The notes beneath the pieces are model-generated. The model made no database searches. It was not told the DNA's origin and saw only the letters and a list, made by a program, of their open reading frames with translations. Positions 10,901 through 18,242 of a DNA stretch of 64,000 nt are shown one piece after another. The position numbers and the translations under genes are program-made. Every line of letters starts with the position of its first letter. Position 1 is the stretch's first letter. The stretch comes from Tridacna crocea (taxonomy: Eukaryota > Mollusca > Bivalvia > Cardiida > Cardiidae), in contig OX031072.1 in NCBI GenBank assembly GCA_943736015.1, positions 10,939,501 to 11,003,500 on the forward strand, given 5' to 3'.

Positions 10901-11651
10901 GTCGCCGTAAAATGTCTTAAGTAATTTAGTGAATGAACCCTTTTCCTACTAAGTAAGTTACATGATTTTTTTCAAGATAGTAAAAAATCCAAATTTTGCC
11001 ATTTCATAGGTATTTTTGGAGGTCAATATGGCATTATCGGACAGTATAGAATACAGATCAGACTGTATTCTATACTGTCCGATAATGTGCAGAATGTGCA
11101 GTCTGATCTTAATCTTCACAGTCCGCAAAAGGACAGTGTTTTGCACTTCGTAGCCTGAGGGCTGACATAATCATAACCTGAAAATAGGGGGAGTAACTCT
11201 GAATTAAGCTGCAGATATTAGGTACCATTTATCTCCCTTATAAGGCTGCGGCAAAATGCAGAACGTTCGGTACTGAAAATGTATTATTTTCTTCAGTCTC
11301 CTCTTTTCCTCATAATTCTGACCACTACTGATGCAATCTTTTTCCGGCAAAGCTGAATGTGATGGTTATTTACCTACTCCTTAGAGTGAACACTTTCAAA
11401 TGAATAAATAGGCACCTGCGACTGGTTAAAAACACATGCATGTATATTCTGAGGGCTCACTGTAGAACTCGCCACATTTTTTTTATCTTATATAATAATA
11501 AAATATTTCTTCATTCTTTTTTTGTAGGACGATGAAATACTCTTTTTTGGTGATAATACTAGTTATTGTGGCCAGTTTTCTAGCTGTCGCTGTTGCTGTG
11601 TCATGTTTCTCCAAGTGTATGGGATGTATCTACAGAACCACCTGTCAGTGA
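2328..11651 (+). CDS. Shisa-like six-cysteine single-pass membrane protein, five exons
   Basis: Predicted product: a 115-residue type I membrane protein, probably an adaptor in the secretory pathway or plasma membrane. Exons 2328-2415, 4825-4834, 5635-5655, 8778-8882 and 11528-11651 join in one open frame with GT/AG at every junction (phases 1, 2, 2, 2). Seen in the product: a hydrophobic signal segment (residues about 15-28), an N-A-S sequon (34-36), cysteines spaced C-x7-C-x3-CC-x8-CC (about 47-70), a helix of about 23 residues rich in I, L, V and A (about 79-99), then C-x3-C-x2-C and a stop. Known for the family: Shisa, CYYR1, WBP1 and VOPP1 share signal peptide, six cysteines and one helix (STMC6 group). 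The tail is much shorter than in those relatives, with no proline-rich PPxY region; a further 3' exon could exist. Joining across introns is inferred; no cDNA is available. Confidence 0.72.
2496..2870 (+). repeat. Dispersed repeat R1 in intron 1
   Basis: Direct-repeat partner of 6886-7250 in intron 3, sharing long words such as cagatttctctagactgctg and aggatgcccaaattagatag. Open frames here are not conserved in the other copies, so the repeat is treated as noncoding. Confidence 0.75.
3095..4118. mobile_element. 1.0-kb element with about 110-bp inverted ends, in intron 1
   Basis: The left end (about 3095-3205) reads as the reverse complement of the right end (about 3993-4118). Shared words are aggcgctcggtttccttgt, tagcttttctgtttctgcat and catacattcgtta. 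The interior has no transposase-like frame; its 113-codon open stretch starts without ATG. No target duplication was identified, so the exact ends are uncertain. Confidence 0.7.
4697..4735. repeat. C-tract and (CA)n simple repeat
   Basis: Runs of C interrupted by two T, followed by (CA) repeats and cactcactca. Purely low complexity, within intron 1, about 90 bases upstream of the 10-nt exon. Confidence 0.9.
4825..4834 (+). CDS. Exon 2: 10-nt microexon
   Basis: Sequence AAGGGCTGGG between a pyrimidine-rich acceptor (tttgtgttttacag) and a strong donor (gtgagt). It converts phase 1 to phase 2. Without it, exon 4 would be read in a frame that stops. It adds E-G-L and most of a Gly codon. The exon is too short for most gene finders. 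Confidence 0.6.
4884..5192. repeat. About 70-bp minisatellite with internal (GA)n
   Basis: Four copies of a unit gtgagtgaaaaccaaaattg ... gaccatgttagatagat, starting near 4936, 5007, 5075 and 5145, separated by GA tracts of variable length. The array begins 50 bases after the 10-nt exon, inside intron 2. Each copy contains gtgagt, a decoy 5' splice-site word. Copies are almost identical, which implies recent expansion. Confidence 0.95.
5205..5262. repeat. Family B hairpin, degenerate
   Basis: Core ccagactgcacaaaggtgcaa and the trailing words tctgatcttggatctacact. Intron 2. Confidence 0.6.
5385..5485. repeat. Family B hairpin
   Basis: Arms tagatcaagatcagactgc / gcagtgtggtcttggatcta around aaagaacat, preceded by tttttgcggacacag. 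Intron 2, about 150 bases upstream of the 21-nt exon. Confidence 0.75.
5635..5655 (+). CDS. Exon 3: 21-nt microexon with N-glycosylation sequon
   Basis: Lies between the acceptor ttgtattttacacag and the donor AAG|gtaagc, both near consensus. It enters and leaves in phase 2, so it can be skipped without frame loss. It encodes N-A-S-T-T-P plus split codons, so skipping would remove the only sequon between signal peptide and cysteine cluster. Confidence 0.65.
5682..5942. repeat. Family C hairpin element, old copy
   Basis: Ends gacctgcaacaagtgaagag and catattcgcatgttggacc are diverged inverted termini. The inner words tcagattagcctgcgcagact and acgacactttacgcaaatgtcc are typical of family C. Intron 3. 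Confidence 0.75.
6005..6072. repeat. Family B hairpin, degenerate
   Basis: Arms tatagatcaaagatcagttt / tatgatccttgatctacac around a short AT-rich loop. Intron 3. Confidence 0.6.
6128..6475. repeat. TTAA-bounded element related to family A, internally duplicated
   Basis: Starts after TTAA with CCCTTTACTCCATAG and ends ATGGGGTAAAGGG before TTAA. A block of about 90 bases (gaaacggcttcacccttgct ... gccttatggggtaaagggtt) is present twice, at about 6222-6312 and 6390-6475. The segment between the copies is inverted relative to the left arm (gaaaacattgtggcaaaa / ttttgccacaatgttttc). Confidence 0.7.
6518..6690. repeat. Family D-like segment, degenerate
   Basis: Words gactggtccttgggtaagca and gcccacttttcacagagcac resemble the family D segments at 1845-2060 and 13370-13640. 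Weak copy. Confidence 0.35.
6886..7250 (+). repeat. Dispersed repeat R1 in intron 3
   Basis: Collinear with 2496-2870 over its length, same orientation. The two direct copies bracket exons 2 and 3, so recombination between them would delete both microexons. Confidence 0.75.
7300..7640 (+). repeat. Two tandem S1 SINE body fragments
   Basis: Two segments (about 7305-7450 and 7498-7640) share caggattcatt, ctgaa-ta-tatcat and ggggaaaa-gcagccagtggct. They match the body of the S1 element at 58425-58716. Neither has a clear tRNA-like head. Confidence 0.55.
7724..7931. repeat. Family B element with visible termini
   Basis: Inverted ends TTTAACCCTTAAAGTGCTG / CAGCGCTTTAAGTGTTAAA (approximate) flank the core hairpin tagatcaagatcagact ... 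agtgtgatcttagatct with outer gcggacagtg / cactgtccgc. This is the best copy for defining the length of family B, about 208 bp. Confidence 0.75.
8080..8338. repeat. Family C hairpin element
   Basis: Starts gttgcaacacgcgaaaaaggg. The internal palindrome ctcggattagcctgcgcag / ctgtgcaggcctatccgag is repeated, and it ends near acgcaaatgtctgaatgtctctgttcgtgtgc. Intron 3. Confidence 0.8.
8505..8745. repeat. Family C hairpin element next to exon 4
   Basis: Ends tctgcaacttgcgaaaagggg and atgtccctttttgcatgtttt, with two internal hairpin blocks. It ends about 30 bases before the exon 4 acceptor, so it lies close to the branch-point region of intron 3. Confidence 0.75.
8778..8882 (+). CDS. Exon 4: six-cysteine extracellular domain
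   Basis: Thirty-five codons entering and leaving in phase 2, between acceptor tttactttattacag and donor AAAC|gtaggt. Encodes the cluster T-C-G-N ... Y-C-H-N-G-C-C ... K-C-C-Y, six cysteines at the family spacing, with charged residues between. An alternative AG nine bases downstream would give the wrong phase. The donor lacks the usual G at the last exon position, so it is the weakest junction. Confidence 0.75.
9048..9545 (-). pseudogene. LINE 3' relic, broken
   Basis: On the - strand a stretch near 9435-9520 reads C-R-H-C ... E-D-E-F-H-F-I-I-K-C-P-Y-F, then L-R-N-K-F-I-E-K after a shift. This is the same CCHC-type block as the better LINE at 21820-22634. An in-frame stop and a frameshift show decay. 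The 3' side ends in gaaataaagctactactactc, a polyadenylation signal followed by CTA repeats, as in LINE tails. Confidence 0.65.
9585..9850 (+). repeat. tRNA-derived SINE, family S1
   Basis: A box B-like word ggtttgatccc at 9614 is preceded by a box A-like tggctgctgactcaag. The body (gcagccggtagctttgaaag, gcatggataggagcacag) matches the S1 copy at 58425-58716. Intron 4. Confidence 0.6.
10020..10465. repeat. Degenerate short-motif repeat (CCTAGGACAATTGGTAC-like)
   Basis: About fifteen imperfect copies of a 14-20 base motif: words such as ggtaccagttgtcc, acctaggacaattgg, gtacgagttgctctagg and gtacaattgtcc. The left part runs in one orientation and the right part in the other. Intron 4. Confidence 0.7.
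10504..10694. mobile_element. Family F MITE, 191 bp
   Basis: Inverted ends CAGAGCTCCAGATAGAGG and CTCCCTCTTAGATGGAGCTCTG, with inner words gaaacgattctaatgagtac and catagggtttgg shared with the 136-bp copy at 52433-52568. Target duplication not certain. Intron 4. Confidence 0.75.
11030..11145. repeat. Family B hairpin carrying a new perfect palindrome
   Basis: Starts with attatcggacagtatagaa, then tacagatcagactgta, then the exact inverted copy ending ctgtccgataat, followed by a normal second half (gtgcagtctgatcttaatc ... acagtccgc). The arm has been copied in inverted orientation within the element. Confidence 0.8.
11528..11651 (+). CDS. Exon 5: transmembrane helix, Cys-rich tail and stop
   Basis: Acceptor attctttttttgtag, then one base completing a Thr codon and 40 codons to TGA at 11649-11651. 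Encodes MKYSFLVIILVIVASFLAVA and further A/V residues, one membrane segment, followed by S-K-C-M-G-C-I-Y, a possible palmitoylation site, and stop. No AATAAA is seen soon after; family A copies start about 45 bases downstream. Confidence 0.72.
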
Positions 11652-11695
11652 TGTTAGAATTTGGTTTAAAGGCATAATATCTAACCTCCACCGTC

Positions 11696-11915
11696 TAACC
11701 CTTTACCAAACAATCCCTGGTTTTTACGACCCTGAGATAGAAGTATTTCTAGCTCATTGTGGGAAAAGGAGAAAATGCAGGTAGCCAGCATTTTCTCCTT
11801 TTCCCATAATGTTGTCTACTTTGCTTTAAACAAATTTCAAATTTTTGAGTTACGTTTGTCGTCTGCAAGTGCTTTCACTTTGGGCCAGTCTAAAACTTTG
11901 GTCATTTGGGAACGA
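11696..11915 (+). repeat. Family A MITE
   Basis: CCCTTTACCAAACAATCCC start and hairpin around 11753-11816 with mismatches at the centre (gcaggtagccagc). Right end GGGAACGAG before TTAA. First of four copies clustered after the + strand gene. Confidence 0.85.
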
Positions 11916-11939
11916 GTTAAACCCGTAACAAAAGAAAGC

Positions 11940-12106
11940 TTTTGAATACGTAGTGGAAAAAGGAGAAAGTGCTGATAACCAGCATTTTCCCCTTTTTCCA
12001 CAATGTTTTCTACTGTTTCACACCTGAGTTCCTCTACTTGAAGCTTGTTTTATATGTTGTCTGCAAATATTTTTATCTTGAAACTTTGTCGTTTGGTAAG
12101 GGGTAA
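11940..12106 (+). repeat. Family A MITE, left end missing
   Basis: Starts within the hairpin (agtggaaaaaggagaaagtg) and ends gtcgtttggtaaggggtaa. Second of the cluster. Confidence 0.75.
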
Positions 12107-12112
12107 TAATCA

Positions 12113-12332
12113 ACTCTTTACCAAAAGACAAAATTTAAGACTTGTCCAAATTGAAAGCGTTTGCAGACGACAAAATAAATGTGACTCAAAAATTGACGCT
12201 TGCCTTTAGAAAAGTAGTATACATTGAGTGGAGAGGAAAAAAATGCTGGTTACCAGCATTTTTGTCCCTTTCCCACATTGTTTTCCGAAGGCTTCTTCCT
12301 CTGTCGTAAAAACCAGTGATTGTTTGGTAAAG
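12113..12332 (-). repeat. Family A MITE, reverse orientation
   Basis: Starts ctctttaccaaaagacaaaa and ends gtttggtaaaggg before TTAA. The hairpin is interrupted by small changes (gtggagaggaaaaaaatgctgg). Confidence 0.8.
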
Positions 12333-12447
12333 GGTTAATTCTCACTTCAGTGCAACTTGTGTTTACAAGAGTGTATGAGTCTGGCTGTTTGCTTGTCTTT
12401 GCCTTTTTGTGACTGTACCTAAAACCTATCAGAACAAAAAAGAGTTA

Positions 12448-12672
12448 ACTGATTACCTAACAACAATTTTTTAGGCTTGTCCAAATCGAAAGCATTTGCA
12501 GACAACAAATTAAAAGTGACTGTAAATTTGAGATTTGTTTTGTGAAGAGTAGAAAACATTGTGTGAAAAGGAGAAAATGCTGGTTACCAGCATTTTCTCC
12601 TTTTCACACAATGTTTTCTAATGGCTTCTTTCTGAGGGTCAACTAAAGTAGGGATCGTGTGGAAATGGGTTA
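12448..12672 (-). repeat. Family A MITE with symmetric arm changes
   Basis: Lies between ttaa at about 12444 and TTAA at 12673. The hairpin has gtgtgaaaagg on the left arm and ccttttcacac on the right, so the same substitution from the family norm (gtgggaaaagg) is present on both arms. Confidence 0.8.
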
Positions 12673-12774
12673 ATGAACTCTCCAAATCGAAACATAATTC
12701 ATTTTTAAAACGATATTTTTGGGCGAGAACATCTTTTAACAAATAACAGTCAGAGAAGATAAACATTAGACTTC

Positions 12775-12890
12775 ACATTTTGTATGGTCTTATCTTAATC
12801 TACACTGTAAGCAAAAAGTAGTCTAATCTTGTGCAGTCTGATCTTCACCTCCACTGTAAGCAAAAAGTTGTCTGTTCTTTATCTACATCG
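12775..12890. repeat. Family B remnants
   Basis: Two partial copies of the B right arm (gtcttatcttaatctacactg and gtctgatcttcacctccactg), each followed by taagcaaaaag. Confidence 0.5.
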
Positions 12891-13081
12891 TTTAGGGTAC
12901 AGTTGAAATTTTACTAAGCTTCCTAGGGAATAATGTGTTTGTGTGTGTTGACTTCATATAAAGCATTAGCATGTTTTATTAATTGTGTTTGTCTGGTTCC
13001 TTGGGATAGACATTGGCAAAATGCAAGAATGGCTATCTGATTAACTTAAAATTTCGTGCTTGTTTTTTTAGTAGTGCTAAG

Positions 13082-13222
13082 TAAGCTATGACATTTGAGG
13101 ATCTGACATAAGTTGGCATTTGAGGATATGACATCAGTTGGCATTTGAGGATATGACATCAGTTGGCATTTGAGGATTTGACATCAGTTGGCATTTGAGG
13201 ATCTGACAAGTTGACATTTGAG
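13082..13222 (+). repeat. 28-bp minisatellite, about five copies
   Basis: Unit ggcatttgaggatatgacat plus cagtt repeated in tandem, with third and fourth copies nearly identical and the edge copies diverged (gacatttgagg). Confidence 0.95.
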
Positions 13223-13369
13223 ACCTACAGAATCTGACATAAGCCTGTGTAAGTTGGATTTGGCGCGGACTATGCTTTTTGCAGAAAAGCATGACTCATA
13301 TGCACTGTATGAGTGGACATAGACGTTTCTGTGAAACATTTGTAAGTAACCCCTTCATGCTCCATACAC

Positions 13370-13640
13370 GTTATTGAAAAAGAGCCATGCTCTGACAAAA
13401 GGGGGCTGAATGCGTCTCCATTATATGCCATACTAGCTCAAGTCATCTCAAAATTATGGATCGATAGGACCAGGAGCCACTTTTTTCAATAACTGACTTA
13501 ATCATGAGGTAGATTGGTCCTTTGACAAAAGTGGGAATTGATCAGTGGCGTAAAGTTTCCGTCCAGGTCAGCCTGTGTGGACTGAGCAGGCTGACCTGGG
13601 TTGTTATTTTTCGCATATGCATTTCACAGAGCAATGTGTT
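13370..13640. repeat. Family D hairpin element
   Basis: Core hairpin gtccaggtcagcctgtgtgg / gagcaggctgacctggg with flanks gacaaaagggggctgaatgc and tttcacagagcaatg. Same family as 1845-2060 and 57660-57785. Confidence 0.6.
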
Positions 13641-13719
13641 TTCACAACTACACTAACAATGACATGTCTGCGGAAATACATGTACTTCGTTTTCTACGAA
13701 AATATCTTTCCTAATATGG

Positions 13720-13965
13720 CTTGCAACACATGAAAAGGGGTATTCGGATATTTGCTCAATGTGTCGTCTCGGACCAGTTTGTGCAGTATGCGCAGGCCAA
13801 TCTTCCGTTTCTATGTCATTTTCTGTTTAACTCAGGTCTACTGTAGGAAAGTATCCAATGTAGTCGTAAACTGCCATCTCGGATTAGTCTGTGTGGACTG
13901 CAGAGGCTAATCAGAAATGACGCAAATGACCGATTGCCCCTTTTTGCATGGTGCAAGCCATATGT
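13720..13965. repeat. Family C hairpin element
   Basis: Starts ggcttgcaacacatgaaaagg and ends gcccctttttgcatggtgcaagcc, imperfect inverted termini. Inner hairpin blocks are decayed. Confidence 0.75.
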
Positions 13966-14600
13966 AATTGATTGGTTGATGGACGCTGCTTCCCTGTATA
14001 GATTACGGATTACCGAATCTTAGCCAATTCAGTATGGTTCTGGCAGTAAAAGGTGATATTACACAAATCCACTTAGGATGCCCCATCCTTAATTGACCTT
14101 TCTGTCGATTTTGATTGGCAGGTCTTATTGGCCATTGAAAACGCAGCATTGGACGACATGTAAACAAAAAAGTCTGTCACGTTGTAGATATGAGATAATT
14201 TAATCATATCTATTTAATCATCAAAACAGCTATTGTATTATCATTCAATTAAAATGTGTGAAATGGTGAAAAAGTGTAGTTATGGATGATTGTATGACAC
14301 TGATTATCGTTTTCAAGAAAGACTGCAGGAAGGACTTAAATTCTTCCAATTTCCAAAGCTGAAAACACATCAGGAAAAAATGTCTTCGGTGGATAAAACT
14401 ACATGTATGTGGAAGATCTTGTGAAATGCTAAACCCATCACAGATCAGTAAAAATTGTAATATATGCACAAAGGTATGTATAAATGTCATTTTATATGAC
14501 GTATTTGCGAAAAAAAAAGGCACACAGAAAACCCCAAGAGAAGGAAATTTCAATCATCAATAAGCTCTGTTGCATAACTTACTTCCAATTTTATTTGTGT
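13966..14600. other. No supported feature
   Basis: AT-rich sequence. A 102-codon open frame on the - strand here shows no recognisable domain or splice context and was not accepted. Confidence 0.5.
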
Positions 14601-14680
14601 TTAACCCTTTAATGCAGACCCTCAGGAGATAAGCTTTTGAAAACATCTGGGGAAAAAGAAAAAAATAAGAGTTGTCAGAG
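14601..14680 (+). repeat. Family A left end only
   Basis: TTTAACCCTTTAATGCAGACCC followed by a decayed hairpin start (gaaaacatctggggaaaaag). The right half is absent; the next repeat starts immediately. Confidence 0.5.
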
Positions 14681-14684
14681 ATGG

Positions 14685-15430
14685 GTTATGCTCCCCGAAC
14701 AAGTGCTTGTCATAAAATGTATGAAATTAATATAAATTCACTTCTTTTATCCTAAAAGGGCCTGTTCATGCCCCAAAAAATTGAAGTGAAAAGGCAATTA
14801 CTGTCTTAGAGGTATTCTCAATATTAGAGAAAAACGATTTTTTACATAAAGCCCCTTTTTTTCCGCGGCACAGCCTGTAATCGAGAAACTGGGAAAGAGG
14901 AATTATAAAACGATTTTTTACATGAAGCCCCCTTTTTCCGTGACATGGCCTGAAATTGAGAAACCGGGGAAGAGGTTTCTGGGCAATGTTCCAACGAGTT
15001 CAGATTTGAAATTTCAGGAACTTTTGAGCTCTAATGTAGAAGATAATAGAGAAAAACAATTTTTTATGTGAAGCCCCCTTTTTCCGCAATGCAGCCTGTA
15101 GTTGAGAAGCCTGAAAAGAGGTATCTGGGAAATGTTCCAACAAGTTCAGATTTGAAATTTCACAAAATTTTGAGCACTCATGTAGGAGATATTAGTGAAA
15201 AACAACTTTTTACATGAAGCCCCCCTTTTTCCGTGATGCAGCCTCAAATTGAGAAACTGGGAAAGAGGTATTTGAGCATTGTTCCATGGAGTTCAGACAT
15301 AAAGTTTCATAAAATTTGGTCCAGGAGTTGTGGAAAAATGGCTTCGGTCTGATGGAGGGATGAACGGACACATGGACGAACACACATCATGGTGACTATA
15401 ATTATGCTCCCCCGAAATGTTTCTGGGAGC
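14685..15430. mobile_element. Element with ttatgctcccc ends and about 148-bp tandem repeats
   Basis: Left word ggttatgctccccgaac; right word ttatgctcccccgaaatg. Inside, four tandem segments share acatgaagccccctttttccg, attgagaaactgggaaagag and gttcagatttgaaatttca; their starts are near 14830, 14910, 15053 and 15199, with the first unit partly deleted. No coding frame seen. Confidence 0.65.
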
Positions 15431-15734
15431 ATAAAAATACTGGTAGCTAGAATACACGGATCCGTGGTGGTAAAATTAATCTTCTTATTCAATACCTTTA
15501 CAGATACTTTCAATAACATGCATTTACACATGGCTAAGTACTAAAAGTCTAGGGATTAAAGACAGTGCAATAGATTTACATGTTTCAGCAAAGTTTTGTA
15601 CTTCAATGAGAAGGAATGAAACACCTAAACAAAACTCAGTTTTGCCAAACAAAAATGGAAGTAATAAAGATGTTTATTGTTTCTATCATGCTAGTAAAGC
15701 CATCTCAACATCATCTTCTATGATAAATTACACC

Positions 15735-16080
15735 GAATTACATGTGGTCCTTCTAAAATACGCCATGGAGAATTCATACGCCAAGGATACGCTATGGGAG
15801 TTTCTGCACACCACAGCTGTTCCATTGCAGTGAAATAACATATTGATTAGTAAAATATATTGAGATATGCGATTTACATCATATATTTGTGTTTCAACGA
15901 GGGAAAAATCATGCTTTGCAAGATATTTGCATTTGAAAAATTGATAAATAATATAGGGAGGCAACTCTTTTCACATAAGTATGAGACATCAAACTTTGCT
16001 TGCCAGAGCAAAAATTTATCGATTAAAATGGACAAAAACTTGGTCAGATTGAGTAAATATGTATATTACATATTTTCCAC
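15735..16080 (+). repeat. Dispersed repeat G, with open frame
   Basis: Reverse-complement relative of 46835-47155. Shared words include aaatacgccatggagaat, gttccattgcagtgaaataac and atggacaaaaacttggtcag. Both copies keep an overlapping open frame of more than 60 codons containing F-N-E-G-K, L-C-K-I-F, F-S-H-K-Y and I-K-M-D-K-N-L-V-R. Whether the frame is real is not decided. Confidence 0.65.
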
Positions 16081-16136
16081 AGGTTTTCAAAAGGATTCTT
16101 CCTTCTTCATTATAAGTCAGGAATGTTTGGTAAAGG
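16081..16136 (-). repeat. Family A terminal fragment
   Basis: Ends gtttggtaaaggg before TTAA, preceded by ggttttcaaaaggattcttcc, the family A right flank in reverse orientation. Confidence 0.6.
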
Positions 16137-16192
16137 GTTAAGGCACAGGCAGCTTCCTTCTGCCAGAAACAATTTTGTTAAACACAGATCCA

Positions 16193-16390
16193 GGGCCCGT
16201 ATTCACCAACCATTCTTAAGAACGTTCTTTGTCTTATTCTCCAGAATTTTCTACATTTGTAAGTAACACAACTTCTGATTGGCTAAACCGAATGGTTTAG
16301 CCAATCAGAAGTTGTGTTACTTACAAATGTAGAAAAACTTGGAGAATAAGACTAAGAATATTCTCAAGAATGGTTGGTGAATACGGGCCC
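16193..16390. repeat. 198-bp near-perfect palindrome with GGGCCC ends
   Basis: gggcccgtattcaccaacca at the left is mirrored by tggttggtgaatacgggccc at the right. The centre gattggctaaaccgaatgg / ttagccaatc closes the hairpin. Mismatches are few and mostly near the outer third. This folds as one long stem; it is a foldback-type MITE by structure. Confidence 0.9.
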
Positions 16391-16398
16391 AGGAAAGT

Positions 16399-16608
16399 TT
16401 ATCCTTCCACATCTTCGCTTTTTTTTCGATTTCTGTATAAAGTTCCAGATTTTTTTTTATTGTTTCCCAGGGGTACTTTGAGACACATGCCCTTCTTCTT
16501 GCTTTGTTCAATGGCAGCTTTCATTCCATGTGTATGGTTTGACTGAATGTGCTCCAAAAATATTCTTTTATTTCCTCCCTTCATCTTTTGTCTAGTGGAC
16601 TCTTTTGC
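16399..16608 (-). CDS. Possible lysine-rich exon, or decayed coding fragment
   Basis: Not recognised. On the - strand a frame from a candidate acceptor (ttcaaattgcag, exon start 16608) runs about 69 codons to TAA and is rich in Lys, Arg and Gln, for example K-E-S-T-R-Q-K-M-K-G-G-N-K. A run of nine A about 130 bases in allows a second plausible frame (Y-P-W-E-T-I-K-K-N-L-E-L-Y) that stays open into the palindrome, which could mean a one-base indel in a pseudogene. No partner exons were found. Confidence 0.25.
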   Translation of the reverse strand, partial: AKESTRQKMKGGNKRIFLEHIQSNHTHGMKAAIEQSKKKGMCLKVPLGNNKKKSGTLYRNRKKSEDVEG

Positions 16609-16781
16609 CTGCAATTTGAATGTTTTCATGTATTACAGCAGAAATTTTTAATAGCTCAGTCATATATTATGCAAAGACTCCTTGGTAGTACATGTAGTTA
16701 ACAAGGCTTTTTTTTTTTATAGACAAACCTACAGTGGCATATTTATGCCACAAGATACTAGGTAGCTATTGCCATAATTCA

Positions 16782-17008
16782 ATCCATTACCACATGGCAA
16801 AATTTTAGACCTATCCTAATTGAAAACATTTGTAGACAACAATTTCAAAGTGGCTCAAAATGGTGCAATTTTGCTTTTATATGGTAGAAAACTTTTTGGG
16901 AAAAGGAGTAAAATGCTGGTTACAAGCATTTTCTTCATTTCCTACATTGTTTTCAAAAGGCTTCTTCCTCAATGATGTTAAAAGTCGTCATTGTGTGGTA
17001 AATGATTA
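16782..17008 (-). repeat. Family A MITE
   Basis: Starts ccattaccacatggcaaaat and ends gtgtggtaaatga before tta. The hairpin is imperfect (gggaaaaggagtaaaatgctgg ... ccagcat lost to acaagcat). Confidence 0.75.
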
Positions 17009-17049
17009 CGACAAGTACGGTGACAAAACAAAAATTTTCATGATAAAAA

Positions 17050-17560
17050 TGTTGTGATATTTCTGTTATCATGCTTATTTTTGCATTCATGCCTACCACT
17101 GACACTCATGGTACCTATAACTTAATACGCTTTCGGAACACCTTCATCTACAACCTCATGAATTCTCCTTTCCCCGAATAGTTTGGAGTTGTTCGTAGGA
17201 GGCATTTTGATTTATCTTTGTGATTTTAAAGAACCTTTTCTAAGAGTCTTGTCTAACTTTACCAATTAAGTTACAATTGTTAATGATTCGAAATTTCAGC
17301 AATTGTAATTGCATGGAGTCAAAAACTCAGGAGTTCGTAAAAATGATGAATTTTCTATTTATAGATTTTCAGAAACAGATCGAGCTATCACAATAATTTT
17401 ATCTCTATGTCAGCTTGGAGCATGATTGAAAAATTTTGCTAAAAAATATTAAGTTTATCGTGGTACTTTTTTCAGGAAACTTTCTCTTGTCTCGACAAGA
17501 TTTCCAGAAAACTTTAATTTATCGCGATAGTTTTCTAAAATTATCATGATAGCTATCTTG
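17050..17560. other. No supported feature
   Basis: AT-rich DNA without repeats shared with the rest of the window and without splice-bounded frames. Confidence 0.5.
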
Positions 17561-17710
17561 CATCTCATTGCAGAAATATGCTACCATGGAAACCTTCAAA
17601 ATCAGCAGGCCTGCTCTCTGTACTGGCAGACATTACACACATATATTAAGTGTTTACTACATTAACTTATATAAACTCTTTACCAAACGACAAAATTTTG
17701 GACAAGTTAT

Positions 17711-17975
17711 TAGGCAGGAAGTCTGTTTTTCGACAACAGATGGAATAAATGGCTCACTGGCCAATCCTGGATGAGCCCCCATTTCAAGAACACGAAAGTG
17801 CACAACAATTGCATAAATCGTCTCTGGCAGGATTTGAACCCATGGCGGGCAAATATCCTCATTTTTCGAGTTTTAAAAGAGCAATACCATAACCACTGAC
17901 CACGAACCGCAGTGGTTAGGTTTTGTATTTAAATGGGGACAAAGTTATGCATGAAGGAGTGTTCTCCCATAACAC
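17711..17975 (-). repeat. tRNA-like SINE, family S2, uninterrupted copy
   Basis: On the - strand, a box A-like region within cagtggttatggtattgc and box B-like gggttcaaatcctgcc are spaced as in a tRNA head. The tail contains tcatccaggattggcc. The second copy at 18243-18745 is collinear but split by a family A element. Confidence 0.65.
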
Positions 17976-17987
17976 ACCCCTTCTTAA

Positions 17988-18208
17988 CCCTTTACCACAC
18001 AATGACGACTTTTAACGACCCTGTGGAAAAAGCCTTTTAAACACATTGTGGGAAAAGGAGAAAATGCTGGTAACCAGCATTTTCTCCTTTTCCCACAATG
18101 TTTTCTACCCTGTCAAAGCAAAATTGCACCATTTGAGTCACTTTGAAATTGTTGTCTGCAAATGCTTTCAATTCAGATAGGTCTAAAAGTTTGCTGTGTG
18201 GTAAAGGA
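17988..18208 (+). mobile_element. Family A MITE, complete, 221 bp
   Basis: TTAA at 17984-17987 and 18209-18212. Ends CCCTTTACCACACAATGAC / TGCTGTGTGGTAAAGGA. Central hairpin intact. Confidence 0.92.
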
Positions 18209-18242
18209 TTAAAGTCATCATTTATTAATGACTCAAAGCCTT

